Counted from the first letter of the stretch, positions 25,513-37,088 are shown. The stretch: 64,000 bases of DNA from Aquimarina aggregata (GCF_001632745.1 NZ_LQRT01000003.1:239587-303586), one strand, 5' to 3'. Translations and numbers: made by a program. The notes: generated from the sequence alone by a model not told the origin.

Positions 25513-26034
25513 TTATATAATCTGTAAAATTTTTAAATACTTCTTAAGTTCCTTGATAAATAGATTAGGATTATCAACTGTTGCTCCTATAATCAAATCA
25601 TTAATCCTATTATCTACGGTTCCAAAACCAACTTTAAATTTAGCTTTTGAAACTGCTGCAACATAATTAAGTTCGAGTTTGTTTTCTGAATAAAAACTAA
25701 TCAAAACATCGTAATCCTTATTTACAAATTCTTGTAAAGAATTACTTTTAACTCCCCCACTAACTCCAAAACTTTTATCATTGTAATACGCTGCATCTTT
25801 ATCATTATCTAAATCTTTTTCTTCTTTATAGCCAACTATCTTTAATTTATCTGGTGAAACCCCTAATTCATTTGCCAATTTAATTAAGGAAATAATATTT
25901 ATATCATAAGAGGCATCAACAAGAACTGCTAGCGTTTTAAGAGTAGAAATACTATCTGAAGAAGAATTTCTTTTCTTCAAATGTGCTTCAATATTTTTTT
26001 TGATAGCATTTCTTTTAAGACCCTTTAAAATCAT
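25513..26034 (-). CDS. DUF6913-like small protein
   Basis: A 173-residue cytosolic protein with a basic N-terminal helix (LKGLKRNAIKKNIEAHLKKR), then an alpha/beta region containing LAVLVDASYDIN and KVGFGTVDNRINDLIIG. I recognise it as the protein regularly found directly before dapA in Flavobacteriia; its function is unknown. The dapA ATG follows after 2 nt. A TACATTTG -7-like element lies 23 nt upstream of its ATG (26057-26064, minus strand). Confidence 0.65.
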   Translation of the reverse strand: MILKGLKRNAIKKNIEAHLKKRNSSSDSISTLKTLAVLVDASYDINIISLIKLANELGVSPDKLKIVGYKEEKDLDNDKDAAYYNDKSFGVSGGVKSNSLQEFVNKDYDVLISFYSENKLELNYVAAVSKAKFKVGFGTVDNRINDLIIGATVDNPNLFIKELKKYLKILQII

Positions 26035-26056
26035 TCACAAAAAGATTAAGAAGCCA

Positions 26057-26064
26057 CAAATGTA
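26057..26064 (-). promoter_or_regulatory. Possible -7 element for DUF6913-dapA
   Basis: On the minus strand the bases read TACATTTG, matching TAnnTTTG, 23 nt before the ATG. The expected TTG at -33 is not present. Confidence 0.35.
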
Positions 26065-26151
26065 GCCATTTTACTCATTAAAATCACCTACTCCCTTCTA
26101 AGAAAAAAGGAAAGCCTTGATAATCAGACATACACCTTAAACATATTTACT

Positions 26152-26856
26152 TCAAAAATATTTCCCTTTAGAAGATTTTGTTTCTATAAGCTTGGTTTCA
26201 ATAAAAAAACTTGTTAAAAAATACAATCCTGTTATTTCCACAAGATTAATCAAAATTGTAAATACTTTTGCATAATAATACATCTCATTAATCGCCAAAA
26301 GACCATCGATAAACAATGTGCAGCAGGCGGTAACAAATAGATATATTGACTTCTCGTATCTATCCACCATATACACTATAAAATTAGCCATCGAAAATAC
26401 TAATGCCCCTGTTGCAATTAATAATATAGCACCAATAGAATCTTTTGCTCTAGGTAAAGCAAGTTCTGCGATAGCATAAATTAAATATGACACGAAAGCA
26501 ACACTTACAAGTACTGGAAGAGAAACAAGCTTACTAACTTTTATATCCTCTTTAGAGATATATTGTTTTAGCATTAATACGCCTCCCAAGTAATATACCA
26601 AAACTAATGCAGTTATAAGATTTAAATATTTGACAAAATCGATATAAATAAAGACATCTAATACAAGTACTGCAAGCATCATTATTGGAAATAGAAAATT
26701 AATTCTTTTCACTTCTGTAAGGTAAAGGACTATGAGTGCTATTTGAACAAATGGCTTAGTATATATTAGACTTGATTTATCTAAAAAAATCGCAGAACAC
26801 ATTACAATGAGAAAGGTGCAATAGAAAAACAAATATGTAATACCAGATCTTTTCAA
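26152..26856 (-). CDS. YhhN/TMEM86-like multi-pass membrane protein, array copy 1
   Basis: About 234 residues, almost entirely hydrophobic, with seven or eight predicted membrane helices. Family-like features are KPFVQIAL, the VLDVFIYIDF acidic motif after a membrane helix, and FIDGLLAINEM near the C-terminus, all resembling the YhhN/TMEM86 lysoplasmalogenase fold. It is closest to the next copy (shared ITYLFFY, DRYEK.IYLF, LLAINE.YYY). I place the start at TTG 26856 by alignment with copy 2; a TTG at 26889 would add 11 residues. It ends in GKYF. Enzyme activity is not established. Confidence 0.6.
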   Translation of the reverse strand: MKRSGITYLFFYCTFLIVMCSAIFLDKSSLIYTKPFVQIALIVLYLTEVKRINFLFPIMMLAVLVLDVFIYIDFVKYLNLITALVLVYYLGGVLMLKQYISKEDIKVSKLVSLPVLVSVAFVSYLIYAIAELALPRAKDSIGAILLIATGALVFSMANFIVYMVDRYEKSIYLFVTACCTLFIDGLLAINEMYYYAKVFTILINLVEITGLYFLTSFFIETKLIETKSSKGKYF

Positions 26857-26923
26857 AAAGTAACAAAATTTAGAACCTAAGGTAACCAAAAGATCTACTC
26901 TTTAAAATAAAACTAAGGGAATT

Positions 26924-27628
26924 TTAGAAAAAATCACTTTCATCAAGTGTTTTATCCTTTAAACTAGTTTGAACAAAAAAACTTGTAAAAAAGTACAGAC
27001 CTATTATTTCTGAAATATTGGCAAGAACCGTAAACTCCCTAGTATAATAGTATAATTCATTAATTGCCAATAAAGCATCTGTAAACAATGTACAACAAGT
27101 TGCTATAAACAAGTAAATTCCTTTTTCATATCGATCAGCTTTATACACAATAAAACTACAAGCTGAAAACAACAACAAACTAATCGTAATTGATGCCACA
27201 GAAAACAGAGAGTCATTGATTTTGGGCATTGCCAATTCTGTTATTGAATATATCAAATAAACAATAAAGAGAGTACCTATGGCTACCGATATCGAAATCA
27301 GTTTTTTTATCTGCAAATCTTCTTTCAAAATATAATCTTTAATCAAAAAAGATCCTAAAGCATAAAAAAACGTAATCAATACCGCTATAATATCATAATA
27401 CCTCACAAAATCTGTGTAAATAAAAATATCAACAACTAAAATCAATAGCATACATATTAAGAAAAGAATATTTCTCTCTCTTACAGATTGAAGATAAATC
27501 ACTATTAAAGATAGCGGAATAATTGGCTTTACAACAAGAAGTAACGTTCTCTCAAAAAATATAGAAACACCTATTATCAATAAAAAAGAAAAATAGAAAA
27601 ACAGATATGTTATACTTGTTTTTTTCAA
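26924..27628 (-). CDS. YhhN/TMEM86-like multi-pass membrane protein, array copy 2
   Basis: A 234-residue, seven- or eight-helix membrane protein, about half identical by eye to copy 1. It keeps KPIIPLSL, the acidic motif VVDIFIYTDF and FTDALLAINEL. The start is TTG at 27628 (MKKTSITYLFFY), with no alternative ATG near. The C-terminus reads LDESDFF. The gene is 20 bp after copy 3 and 67 bp before the start of copy 1; the array is probably one transcript. Confidence 0.6.
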   Translation of the reverse strand: MKKTSITYLFFYFSFLLIIGVSIFFERTLLLVVKPIIPLSLIVIYLQSVRERNILFLICMLLILVVDIFIYTDFVRYYDIIAVLITFFYALGSFLIKDYILKEDLQIKKLISISVAIGTLFIVYLIYSITELAMPKINDSLFSVASITISLLLFSACSFIVYKADRYEKGIYLFIATCCTLFTDALLAINELYYYTREFTVLANISEIIGLYFFTSFFVQTSLKDKTLDESDFF

Positions 27629-27648
27629 ATAGAAATAAAATTTTATAA

Positions 27649-28344
27649 TTAAAAATATTCTTCATTATTAGGCATTAACTTATGCCTCTCTATAAAAAAC
27701 TTTATCAAAAAAAACTGTCCACAAATCTGCAAAACTGTTGTGATAACCGGAAAAATTTCTAAATAAATATAAAGTCTATTTAATGCAGTTACAATATTCA
27801 CAATCAAAAAACAGGAAGCCGCAACCATTAAAGAATAACTAACCACAGTTTTACTATTTAAATATATATAATAACAAACCCCTATAAAAACTGCGAAAAA
27901 GAAAATAAGAACAATCAAAACCACAACATGATCATTTACCTGAGGTAAAATCAAATGAGCTACAGTATACAACACATAACCTATTAACAACATTGAAACA
28001 ATTAACTGCAAAGTCACAACTTTCTTAAACTGTATTTTTATCACTTTAAGACTTTTCCAAAGTAAAATAATATTTAATAAGTAATAACAGGAAAACAAAA
28101 TATGTAGCAATTCGAAATTACCTAAATAATCCTGCAAAAAAAGCACTTCACATATTATGATTAATATAAGACTTAAAATTACACCAAAATTTCTATGCTC
28201 AGCATTTACTAGGTAAAGTATCCCCAAAGAGATTATAACCGGAGGTTTAAAGTAAATCACTAAATCCTTCGCAAAAATTGTTACAATTAATGTTAAAAAA
28301 CTAGTGGCATAAAACAAATGATATGTGCTTTTTTTTGTATCCAA
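27649..28344 (-). CDS. YhhN/TMEM86-like multi-pass membrane protein, array copy 3 (diverged)
   Basis: A 231-residue hydrophobic protein in register with the other copies: KPPVIISLGILYLV, then ICEVLFLQDY where the family has an Asp, and LIVNIVTALNRLYIYLE where the second Asp is replaced by Asn. The ALNRLYI segment keeps the family shape. The start is TTG at 28344, preceded by a clear AAGGAG Shine-Dalgarno sequence 4-5 nt upstream, unusual in this window. The C-terminus reads NNEEYF. Loss of both acidic residues argues against normal catalysis if the family assignment is right. Confidence 0.55.
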   Translation of the reverse strand: MDTKKSTYHLFYATSFLTLIVTIFAKDLVIYFKPPVIISLGILYLVNAEHRNFGVILSLILIIICEVLFLQDYLGNFELLHILFSCYYLLNIILLWKSLKVIKIQFKKVVTLQLIVSMLLIGYVLYTVAHLILPQVNDHVVVLIVLIFFFAVFIGVCYYIYLNSKTVVSYSLMVAASCFLIVNIVTALNRLYIYLEIFPVITTVLQICGQFFLIKFFIERHKLMPNNEEYF

Positions 28345-28368
28345 ATACTCCTTTTAAAATTATGTTTT

Positions 28369-29067
28369 TTAAAAACCTTCAAATTCTTCTGATTTAAGTT
28401 TAAGAGATTTTGTTATCATATAATTAACCAAAAAAAACATTGCTAATGGTTTACATATTAGTATTAAAACCTCTAACTCATAAGATTCTAAATAAAATCG
28501 ATCGATTAGCAGCATATTTTCACTAAATGAAAAATTCAACATTGCTAAAAAAAACCATAAAGATTTCTCGGATCTTATATTTATATAATGCATCGCCCCT
28601 ACTACCAACAATATATAAAGCAATACTAAATGAAGAAAACCTAGTAAATACAATTCTCCCATAGGTTCTTTAAGGATTTGATAAACCATAAAAAAGATTA
28701 CAGTATACAAGGAACTACCTAAAACTAAAGTAAAAACATCCCTTTTGTTATATACAAAGGACTTGTGATTATAGTACAAAAAATAAAACAACAAGATATT
28801 AGCAATTAGATTTGCAGTCATTTGATATTCTATCATACTACTTAAATCACCAAAAAATGGTATTAGCTCCCTTAACAAAAACACCAACAAAACAATAATA
28901 TGTAGGGTTTTTATACTTTTTGTACTTACTAAATACAGAACCGTTATCGATATCAAAATTGCAATATTAAGATAAGCATTTAAGTAACTTGTAAAAAACA
29001 CAAATTCTAATACTTGCAATACAATCAAAAAGGAAATAAAAAGCTTTAGTATTTTCTCTCCATTCAT
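28369..29067 (-). CDS. YhhN/TMEM86-like multi-pass membrane protein, array copy 4 (diverged)
   Basis: A 232-residue hydrophobic protein with an ATG start. It pairs with copy 5: both have a I-R-S-x-K-S-L-W-F segment (here NIRSEKSLWFFLAMLNF) and SLKLKS near the end. The KP motif near the N-terminus is lost (NAYLNIAILI), the first acidic motif reads LLRELIPFFGD, and the second reads FSENMLLIDRF, with Glu in place of Asp. It ends EEFEGF. The gap to copy 5 (131 bp) is the largest in the array. Confidence 0.55.
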   Translation of the reverse strand: MNGEKILKLFISFLIVLQVLEFVFFTSYLNAYLNIAILISITVLYLVSTKSIKTLHIIVLLVFLLRELIPFFGDLSSMIEYQMTANLIANILLFYFLYYNHKSFVYNKRDVFTLVLGSSLYTVIFFMVYQILKEPMGELYLLGFLHLVLLYILLVVGAMHYINIRSEKSLWFFLAMLNFSFSENMLLIDRFYLESYELEVLILICKPLAMFFLVNYMITKSLKLKSEEFEGF

Positions 29068-29198
29068 TAATTTTTCTTGTACTCAAAAACAATTATGTGA
29101 TATACCCAAAAAAGTTAATCACGCAAACATTTAAAAGACTCTTTTTAAGCACAATATACTAATTTTTAAAAGAATCAAAAATCACAATACACCCAAGG

Positions 29199-31891
<2,693 letters not shown>

Positions 31892-31977
31892 TTATTGATT
31901 TTGATTGATGATAATTCTTTTAATGATTCCTTTTTTAGACTCGCTACGAACATTTACCGATCTATAAATTTAATTTC

Positions 31978-32568
31978 CTATGTCCTTTCTGGTTTTAACC
32001 ATTTAGGCACTTCTTTAGGTTTAAACATTTTCATTTTTTCTAAAAGTTGATCTATACTATCATCTACAATCAATAATTCATAATTTTCTATTTTCAAAAA
32101 CCCTCTACGTACCATAGTCTCCAACAGTTGCAAGAGATCATCATAAAACCCTCCAACATTTAGCAAACCAATTGGTTTTTGATGCAAACCTAGTTGCGCC
32201 CAAGTAATAATTTCAAAAAGCTCTTCTAAAGTTCCGAATCCACCAGGCAGTGTTATAAAGCCATCACTAAGATCATGCATTTTCATTTTACGTTGATGCA
32301 TATTTTCTGTAGTGATTAACTCATGCAATCCTAAATGCATCACTTCTTTTAACTTTAAGAATTCTGGAATTACACCAATCACTTTTCCTTTCGATGTAAG
32401 AGCACCTTCTGCTACTTTTCCCATTATACCAATCTTAGCCGCCCCATAGACCAATGTAATTTGTCGTCTAGCTAATTCTTCACCAAGTAAAAAACCTTTT
32501 TCAATTATAGTGATATCATTCCCTTCACTACTTCCGCAAAATACACAAATCGAATTAAGAGTAGTCAT
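31978..32568 (-). CDS. LOG-family (TIGR00730) nucleoside monophosphate phosphoribohydrolase
   Basis: A 196-residue cytosolic Rossmann-fold protein. It begins ICVFCGSSEGND and has VYGAAKIGIMGKVAEGAL and the family signature PGGFGTLEELFEIITWAQLG, which contains the phosphoribose-binding Gly residues and catalytic Glu. LOG proteins release free cytokinin-like bases or cleave AMP-type N-glycosidic bonds; the bacterial substrate here is not known. It lies about 100 bp upstream of ligA on the same strand and 55 bp after prmC. Confidence 0.88.
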   Translation of the reverse strand: MTTLNSICVFCGSSEGNDITIIEKGFLLGEELARRQITLVYGAAKIGIMGKVAEGALTSKGKVIGVIPEFLKLKEVMHLGLHELITTENMHQRKMKMHDLSDGFITLPGGFGTLEELFEIITWAQLGLHQKPIGLLNVGGFYDDLLQLLETMVRRGFLKIENYELLIVDDSIDQLLEKMKMFKPKEVPKWLKPERT

Positions 32569-32623
32569 TTATATTATATTTATATAGTTATCTCTTTTAA
32601 ACAAGTAACAGATAGTTGACATC

Positions 32624-33472
32624 TTAAAGTTTTGCACAAATCATTCTATCACTATTGTACAAATCTTTACGTAATTCTACGGTCTTAAAACCCAGATTTT
32701 CTATCATTAGTTTTGTTTCATTACCTAAATATTGATTGATTTCGAAATATAATGCACCTCCTCTATCCAATCTTTTTTTTGCCAATTTGGTTATTTTCTC
32801 ATAGAATACCAAGGGTTTTCCGTTTGAAACAAATAATGCCAAGTTAGGTTCGTTATCTAAAACATTAGGCTTCATTTCCTCTTTTTCCAATTCTCTAACA
32901 TAAGGCGGATTAGAAACAATGATATCAAAACTCTGAAATAAATCACTAGCCGCTAACACATCAAGTTTTATAAACTTTACAGTTACTTGATTTTTTTCTG
33001 CATTTGCCTTGGCCACTTTAAGAGCTTCCTCAGACACATCAATAGCGTATACTTCTGCTTTTTTTAAATTTTTAGCCAAAGAAATAGCGATACAACCACT
33101 ACCTGTTCCTATATCTAAAATTTTCAGCGAAGTATTTTTATTTTTTTGATCATGCAAGATCCAATCTACCAACTCTTCTGTTTCGGGCCTAGGTATTAAC
33201 ACATGTTTATTTACAGTAAATACCCCCCCATAAAACTCTGTATCCCCAAGAATATATTGAATAGGCTCCTGAGATTGCAACCTATTTTGAGCATTCCTAA
33301 ATTGCTCTACACTTTCTACCGAAAGTGAATCATTCAATTTAAGCGCTATATCGACTCTTCTTAATTCTAAAATTTTTTCAGAAAGAAGATAGAAAAAAGA
33401 CAATACCTCTTCTCTATCATAAAGGTCAGATAAAGAATTTACAAAACCTGTTCTAAGATCTTTTATTTTCAA
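32624..33472 (-). CDS. prmC: Peptide chain release factor N5-glutamine methyltransferase
   Basis: Methylates the GGQ glutamine of release factors RF1 and RF2. The 282-residue protein has an N-terminal helical domain, QEPIQYILGDTEFYG, SAM motif ILDIGTGSGCIAISLA and the catalytic N188-P-P-Y191 in VSNPPYVREL. The start is TTG at 33472 (MKIKDLRTGFVNSL). It follows the GNAT gene by 16 nt in the same orientation. Confidence 0.93.
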   Translation of the reverse strand: MKIKDLRTGFVNSLSDLYDREEVLSFFYLLSEKILELRRVDIALKLNDSLSVESVEQFRNAQNRLQSQEPIQYILGDTEFYGGVFTVNKHVLIPRPETEELVDWILHDQKNKNTSLKILDIGTGSGCIAISLAKNLKKAEVYAIDVSEEALKVAKANAEKNQVTVKFIKLDVLAASDLFQSFDIIVSNPPYVRELEKEEMKPNVLDNEPNLALFVSNGKPLVFYEKITKLAKKRLDRGGALYFEINQYLGNETKLMIENLGFKTVELRKDLYNSDRMICAKL

Positions 33473-33488
33473 TGTAAATCTTTTTGAA

Positions 33489-33974
33489 TTAAAGGTCTTT
33501 TATCATCCATGCATGACAACTATAGTGCCCTGTATTTCCAACAGGTTTCTCAAGATCTTGAAAACCTACTTTTTTATACAGCTTCCTTGCTGCCGTCATA
33601 TAAGGCATTGTTTCTAAATAACATTTCAAAAAACCTTGTTCTTTTGCAAAATCAAGACATGTATTTATCATCATAAATCCAACTCCTTTTCCTCTAACCT
33701 CTGATAAGAAATACATTTTTTGAAGTTCACAAATGGTAATATCTTCATTTTTTAGAGGAGCAATACCCGCCCCACCAACAATCTTACCTTCTTCTTCAAG
33801 AACAAAATACATTTGATTGTCTTTACTATACGTTTCATACATCTTATCTAAAGATTCATCCTCATAAGCAGTACCTATTTTAGGAACGCCCATTTCTAAC
33901 AAAACACTTCGTATTACTAGTGCTATTGCCTCGTTATCTTTATATTCTATCGAACGTATTTTTATACTACTCAT
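33489..33974 (-). CDS. GNAT-family N-acetyltransferase
   Basis: A 161-residue acetyltransferase starting MSSIKIRSIEYKDNEAI. The acetyl-CoA binding region reads YFLSEVRGKGVGFMMINTCL, with the usual R/Q-x-x-G-x-G/A pattern, and the C-terminus has LETMPYMTAARKLYKKVGFQ. I use the ATG at 33974; the open frame extends upstream to 34031 but that part overlaps intergenic DNA and adds no conserved sequence. The substrate is unknown. It is the first gene of a GNAT-prmC unit. Confidence 0.85.
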   Translation of the reverse strand: MSSIKIRSIEYKDNEAIALVIRSVLLEMGVPKIGTAYEDESLDKMYETYSKDNQMYFVLEEEGKIVGGAGIAPLKNEDITICELQKMYFLSEVRGKGVGFMMINTCLDFAKEQGFLKCYLETMPYMTAARKLYKKVGFQDLEKPVGNTGHYSCHAWMIKDL

Positions 33975-33989
33975 TCTATTTATAAATAC

Positions 33990-33997
33990 TACTTTTG
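33990..33997 (+). promoter_or_regulatory. Possible -7 element for the plus-strand LEA-ribD unit
   Basis: TACTTTTG matches TAnnTTTG and lies about 100 nt before the lipoprotein ATG at 34101, in the divergent region between the GNAT gene and the ribD operon. No TTG is present at -33. Weak call. Confidence 0.25.
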
Positions 33998-34100
33998 TGA
34001 CACTATTAAAGAAATAATAATCAGAAAACACATTTTACTTTGTGTAATACTATTATTTCTAATAGATATCGAAATATAAGCTAAATCTAAACAGAAGTCA

Positions 34101-34562
34101 ATGAAGAGACCTTTATTATTATTAACAATATTTATCTTCTTAACAGCATGTTCTTTATCTAAAAAACCAGAATTTAAATATGTCGATGCTATTCTAATTA
34201 AAAATGCCAGTATTCGTGATGTTACCATAAAAGCAAATGCCATTTTTGACAACCCAAATCGACTAAATGGAAAACTATCTATAGAAGATTTTCATGTTTT
34301 TGTTGATAATATTGATGTTGGAACAATCTCTGCTCAAGAATTCGACATTCCAGGAAAAAGTGAATTTACAATTCCTTTAGAAGGAACTTTTTCTCTTTCT
34401 AAAATCTATAAAAACAATAAAAATAGTATTTTAAATAGCGTTCTTAAGGTAATACAAACAGATTCACTAAATATAGAATACAAAGGTACGATCAGATACC
34501 ATTTAGGAAGTTTTTCTTATCCTTATAAAATCAATAAACAACAACAGGTAAGCATAAAGTAA
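34101..34562 (+). CDS. LEA type 2-like lipoprotein
   Basis: A 153-residue predicted lipoprotein: leader MKRPLLLLTIFIFLTAC with lipidated Cys17. The mature part fits the LEA14/WHy fold, a beta-sandwich: VTIKANAIFDNPNRLNGKLS, VDNIDVGTI, SEFTIPLEGTFSLSKIY. LEA-2 domains occur in envelope proteins of many bacteria and their role is not settled. Its stop is 1 nt before the ribD GTG, so it heads an operon with ribD, HAD, EamA and YigZ genes. Confidence 0.75.
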   Translation: MKRPLLLLTIFIFLTACSLSKKPEFKYVDAILIKNASIRDVTIKANAIFDNPNRLNGKLSIEDFHVFVDNIDVGTISAQEFDIPGKSEFTIPLEGTFSLSKIYKNNKNSILNSVLKVIQTDSLNIEYKGTIRYHLGSFSYPYKINKQQQVSIK

Positions 34563-34563
34563 C

Positions 34564-35610
34564 GTGAATACACACCAAAAATACATGAGTCGTTGCATCC
34601 AGTTAGCCAAAAACGGATTGGGGACTACATATCCTAATCCATTAGTAGGTAGTGTGATTGTTTTAAATCACAAAATTATTGGCGAGGGCTGGCACTATAA
34701 AGCTGGTGAACCTCATGCCGAAGTACATGCTATTAATTCTGTTAAAGACCAGTCTTTACTAAAAGAAGCTACCATATATGTAAGCCTGGAACCTTGCAGC
34801 CACTATGGAAAAACCCCTCCTTGTAGTGATTTAATTATAGAAAAAGGAATTAAAAAAGTGGTAATTGGTACAATTGACCCATTTGCTAAAGTATCTGGAT
34901 CAGGAGTTAAAAAATTAATGAATGCTGGTTGTGATGTAGTAGTTGGCGTATTAGAAAAAAAATGTAATGATTTAAATAAACGTTTTTTTACGTTTCACAA
35001 TAAAAAGCGTCCCTATATTATATTAAAATGGGCTCAAACTTGCGACCATTTCATAGCACCTATCAACACCAATACTGAGAGAAAACCTATATGGATAACA
35101 AATCCAAGTTCGAGACAACTAGTACATAAATGGCGTGCAGAAGAGTCCGCTATTTTAGTAGGAAATCAAACTGTTATTAAAGACAATCCTAAATTAACCA
35201 TTCGAGAATGGCATGGAAATCACCCAACAAGAATAGCAATTGATCTTACCAATAAAATCCCTTTAAAATCATCAATATTAGACCAAACTACAGAAACTAT
35301 TATTATTACTTCAGAAGAAAACAAGGAAGAAGACAAGGGCAATACCCAATATAAAAAGGTTCCTAAAAACACGAATGTTCTAACAGAAATATGTGATGTT
35401 TTATACCGCAAAGAGATTCAATCCATTATTATAGAAGGTGGTAGACATGCAATCCAATCATTCATTGATGAAAACCTTTGGGATGAAGCCAGAGTTTTTG
35501 AGGGAAACACTACTTTTGAAAACGGAATAAAAGCCCCTTTACTAAAAGGAAACCTTATTGCTGAAGAGAAAACAGTAAATGATACTTTAAGAATATATCA
35601 AAATGATTAA
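34564..35610 (+). CDS. ribD: Bifunctional riboflavin deaminase/reductase
   Basis: Deaminates and then reduces the pyrimidine intermediate of riboflavin synthesis. The 348-residue protein has the deaminase zinc site H51-A-E53 in HAEVHAINSV with C78 and C87 in LEPCSHYGKTPPC. The reductase domain starts near residue 150 (RPYIILKWAQTCDHFIA) and ends with IIIEGGRHAIQSFIDENLWDEARVF-like sequence. I chose GTG at 34564, 1 nt after the LEA gene stop, since the usual N-terminus precedes the internal ATG (residue 8). The stop overlaps the HAD gene by 8 nt. Confidence 0.93.
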   Translation: MNTHQKYMSRCIQLAKNGLGTTYPNPLVGSVIVLNHKIIGEGWHYKAGEPHAEVHAINSVKDQSLLKEATIYVSLEPCSHYGKTPPCSDLIIEKGIKKVVIGTIDPFAKVSGSGVKKLMNAGCDVVVGVLEKKCNDLNKRFFTFHNKKRPYIILKWAQTCDHFIAPINTNTERKPIWITNPSSRQLVHKWRAEESAILVGNQTVIKDNPKLTIREWHGNHPTRIAIDLTNKIPLKSSILDQTTETIIITSEENKEEDKGNTQYKKVPKNTNVLTEICDVLYRKEIQSIIIEGGRHAIQSFIDENLWDEARVFEGNTTFENGIKAPLLKGNLIAEEKTVNDTLRIYQND

Positions 35611-36208
35611 GACCATTATTTTTGATTTCGGAGATGTTTTTATCAATTTAGACAAACAAGCAATATTTAGAGAACTTTCATTATTAGGACCAATCTCTAC
35701 TGAAGAAATTTCTGAAATTAATTTACTTTATGAGGTAGGAAAGATTTCTACTTTTGAATGTATTAATTTATTTCAAAAAATACTCACTAATGCATCTAAA
35801 GATGAAATTACTCATGCATGGAATTCTATTTTATTAGATTTTCCGAAACATAGATTAGATTTTATTCAAAAATTAGCATTAGAAAAAAAATATAATCTTA
35901 TACTTTTAAGTAATACGAACGAGTTACATATTGATTGGATCAAAAAGAATGTCTCATTTTATGAAGCATTCAGATCTTCCTTTAACTATTTTTATCTTTC
36001 TCATGAAATACAGTTAAGAAAACCAAATACCGATATTTTTGAATTTGTATTAGAGCAACACCAAATAGTGCCCAATCAAACAATTTTTATCGATGACACC
36101 AAAGAAAATACGGATACAGCTTCTAAACTTGGGATCCACATCTGGAATAACGACCCCAAAACAGAAGACGTGTCAAATCTATTTACATTAAAATCTAATT
36201 TATTTTGA
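35603..36208 (+). CDS. HAD-superfamily hydrolase
   Basis: A 201-residue haloacid dehalogenase-type phosphatase. Motif I is IIFDFGDVFINLD (nucleophile D8), motif II LILLSNTNELH, and motif III/IV FIDDTKENTDTA. The cap is the small helical C1 type, as in the YihX/HAD-IA group. The substrate cannot be read. It overlaps ribD by 8 nt and its TGA overlaps the TTG start of the transporter gene by 4 nt. In some bacteria a HAD phosphatase removes phosphate in riboflavin synthesis; such a role here is only a suggestion from position. Confidence 0.85.
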   Translation: MIKTIIFDFGDVFINLDKQAIFRELSLLGPISTEEISEINLLYEVGKISTFECINLFQKILTNASKDEITHAWNSILLDFPKHRLDFIQKLALEKKYNLILLSNTNELHIDWIKKNVSFYEAFRSSFNYFYLSHEIQLRKPNTDIFEFVLEQHQIVPNQTIFIDDTKENTDTASKLGIHIWNNDPKTEDVSNLFTLKSNLF

Positions 36209-37074
36209 TCTATTTAATCTTTAGCGTTTTAGCTTCAAGCTTGATTTTTGTCATTTTCAAACTATTTGCAAAATATAATGTCGACACTCTTCAAGCTATT
36301 ATTGTTAACTACGTAGTAGCTGCCGTATCAGGAATCATTGCTTATTCTGAACCTGTACAAATAACGTACATTACAAATCAAGGTTGGTTTTACGGAGCTG
36401 CTATTTTAGGGATTGTTTTCATTTCCGTTTTTAATTTAATGGCAATAACCACACAAAGAAACGGATTATCTGTTGCTGCCGTAGCGACTAAAATGAGCCT
36501 AGCGATCCCAATCATTTTTGGAGTTATTGTATATCAAGAAAGCACAGGCATCCTAAAAATTACGGGGATACTAATTGCACTAGTAGCCGTATATCTAACC
36601 TCTTCAAAAACTACAGAAGGTGTTTCACTTACAAAAAGAAACTTAATATTTCCATTATTGGTTTTTATTGGTAGTGGGATAATCGACACCAGCTTAAAAT
36701 TTTTTGAAACACATCATGTGGCCGCAAATGACGTTTCTATTTTTTCAGCAACTATCTTTGGTTTTGCTGCAATTATTGGAGTATGTACCTTAATTTACAA
36801 AAGAATAAATGGCACATTAAAACTCCAATTAAAAAACGTTATTGCAGGAATCGGACTAGGAGTACCTAACTATTTTTCAATTTACTTTTTAATAAAAGCA
36901 CTTAGATATGAAAACATGGATAGTTCTACCGTATTTACTATTAACAATGTAGCAGTCTTACTAGTATCGACCATTGCAGGTATCTTATTCTTCAAAGAAA
37001 AGTTGATGCTCAAAAATTGGATTGGTATTGGTTTAGCTATTCTTAGCATTATCTTAGTTACTTTTTCTATATAA
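36205..37074 (+). CDS. EamA/DMT-family transporter
   Basis: A 289-residue inner-membrane protein with about ten hydrophobic segments in two EamA-like halves (for example IIVNYVVAAVSGIIAYSEP and TVFTINNVAVLLVSTIAGIL). The second-half signature FTINNVAVLLVSTIAGILFF ends with the KEKLMLKNWIGIGLAILSI segment common to drug/metabolite transporters. The start is TTG in the overlap TTGA with the HAD gene stop. The cargo is not known; location after ribD makes flavin-related export a possibility only. Confidence 0.82.
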   Translation: MIYLIFSVLASSLIFVIFKLFAKYNVDTLQAIIVNYVVAAVSGIIAYSEPVQITYITNQGWFYGAAILGIVFISVFNLMAITTQRNGLSVAAVATKMSLAIPIIFGVIVYQESTGILKITGILIALVAVYLTSSKTTEGVSLTKRNLIFPLLVFIGSGIIDTSLKFFETHHVAANDVSIFSATIFGFAAIIGVCTLIYKRINGTLKLQLKNVIAGIGLGVPNYFSIYFLIKALRYENMDSSTVFTINNVAVLLVSTIAGILFFKEKLMLKNWIGIGLAILSIILVTFSI

Positions 37075-37088
37075 ACCAGGACTAGCTA

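Noticed and set aside
33989..34252. Minus-strand ORF across the GNAT/LEA divergent region
   Set aside because: It overlaps the LEA lipoprotein gene antisense and has no recognisable sequence.
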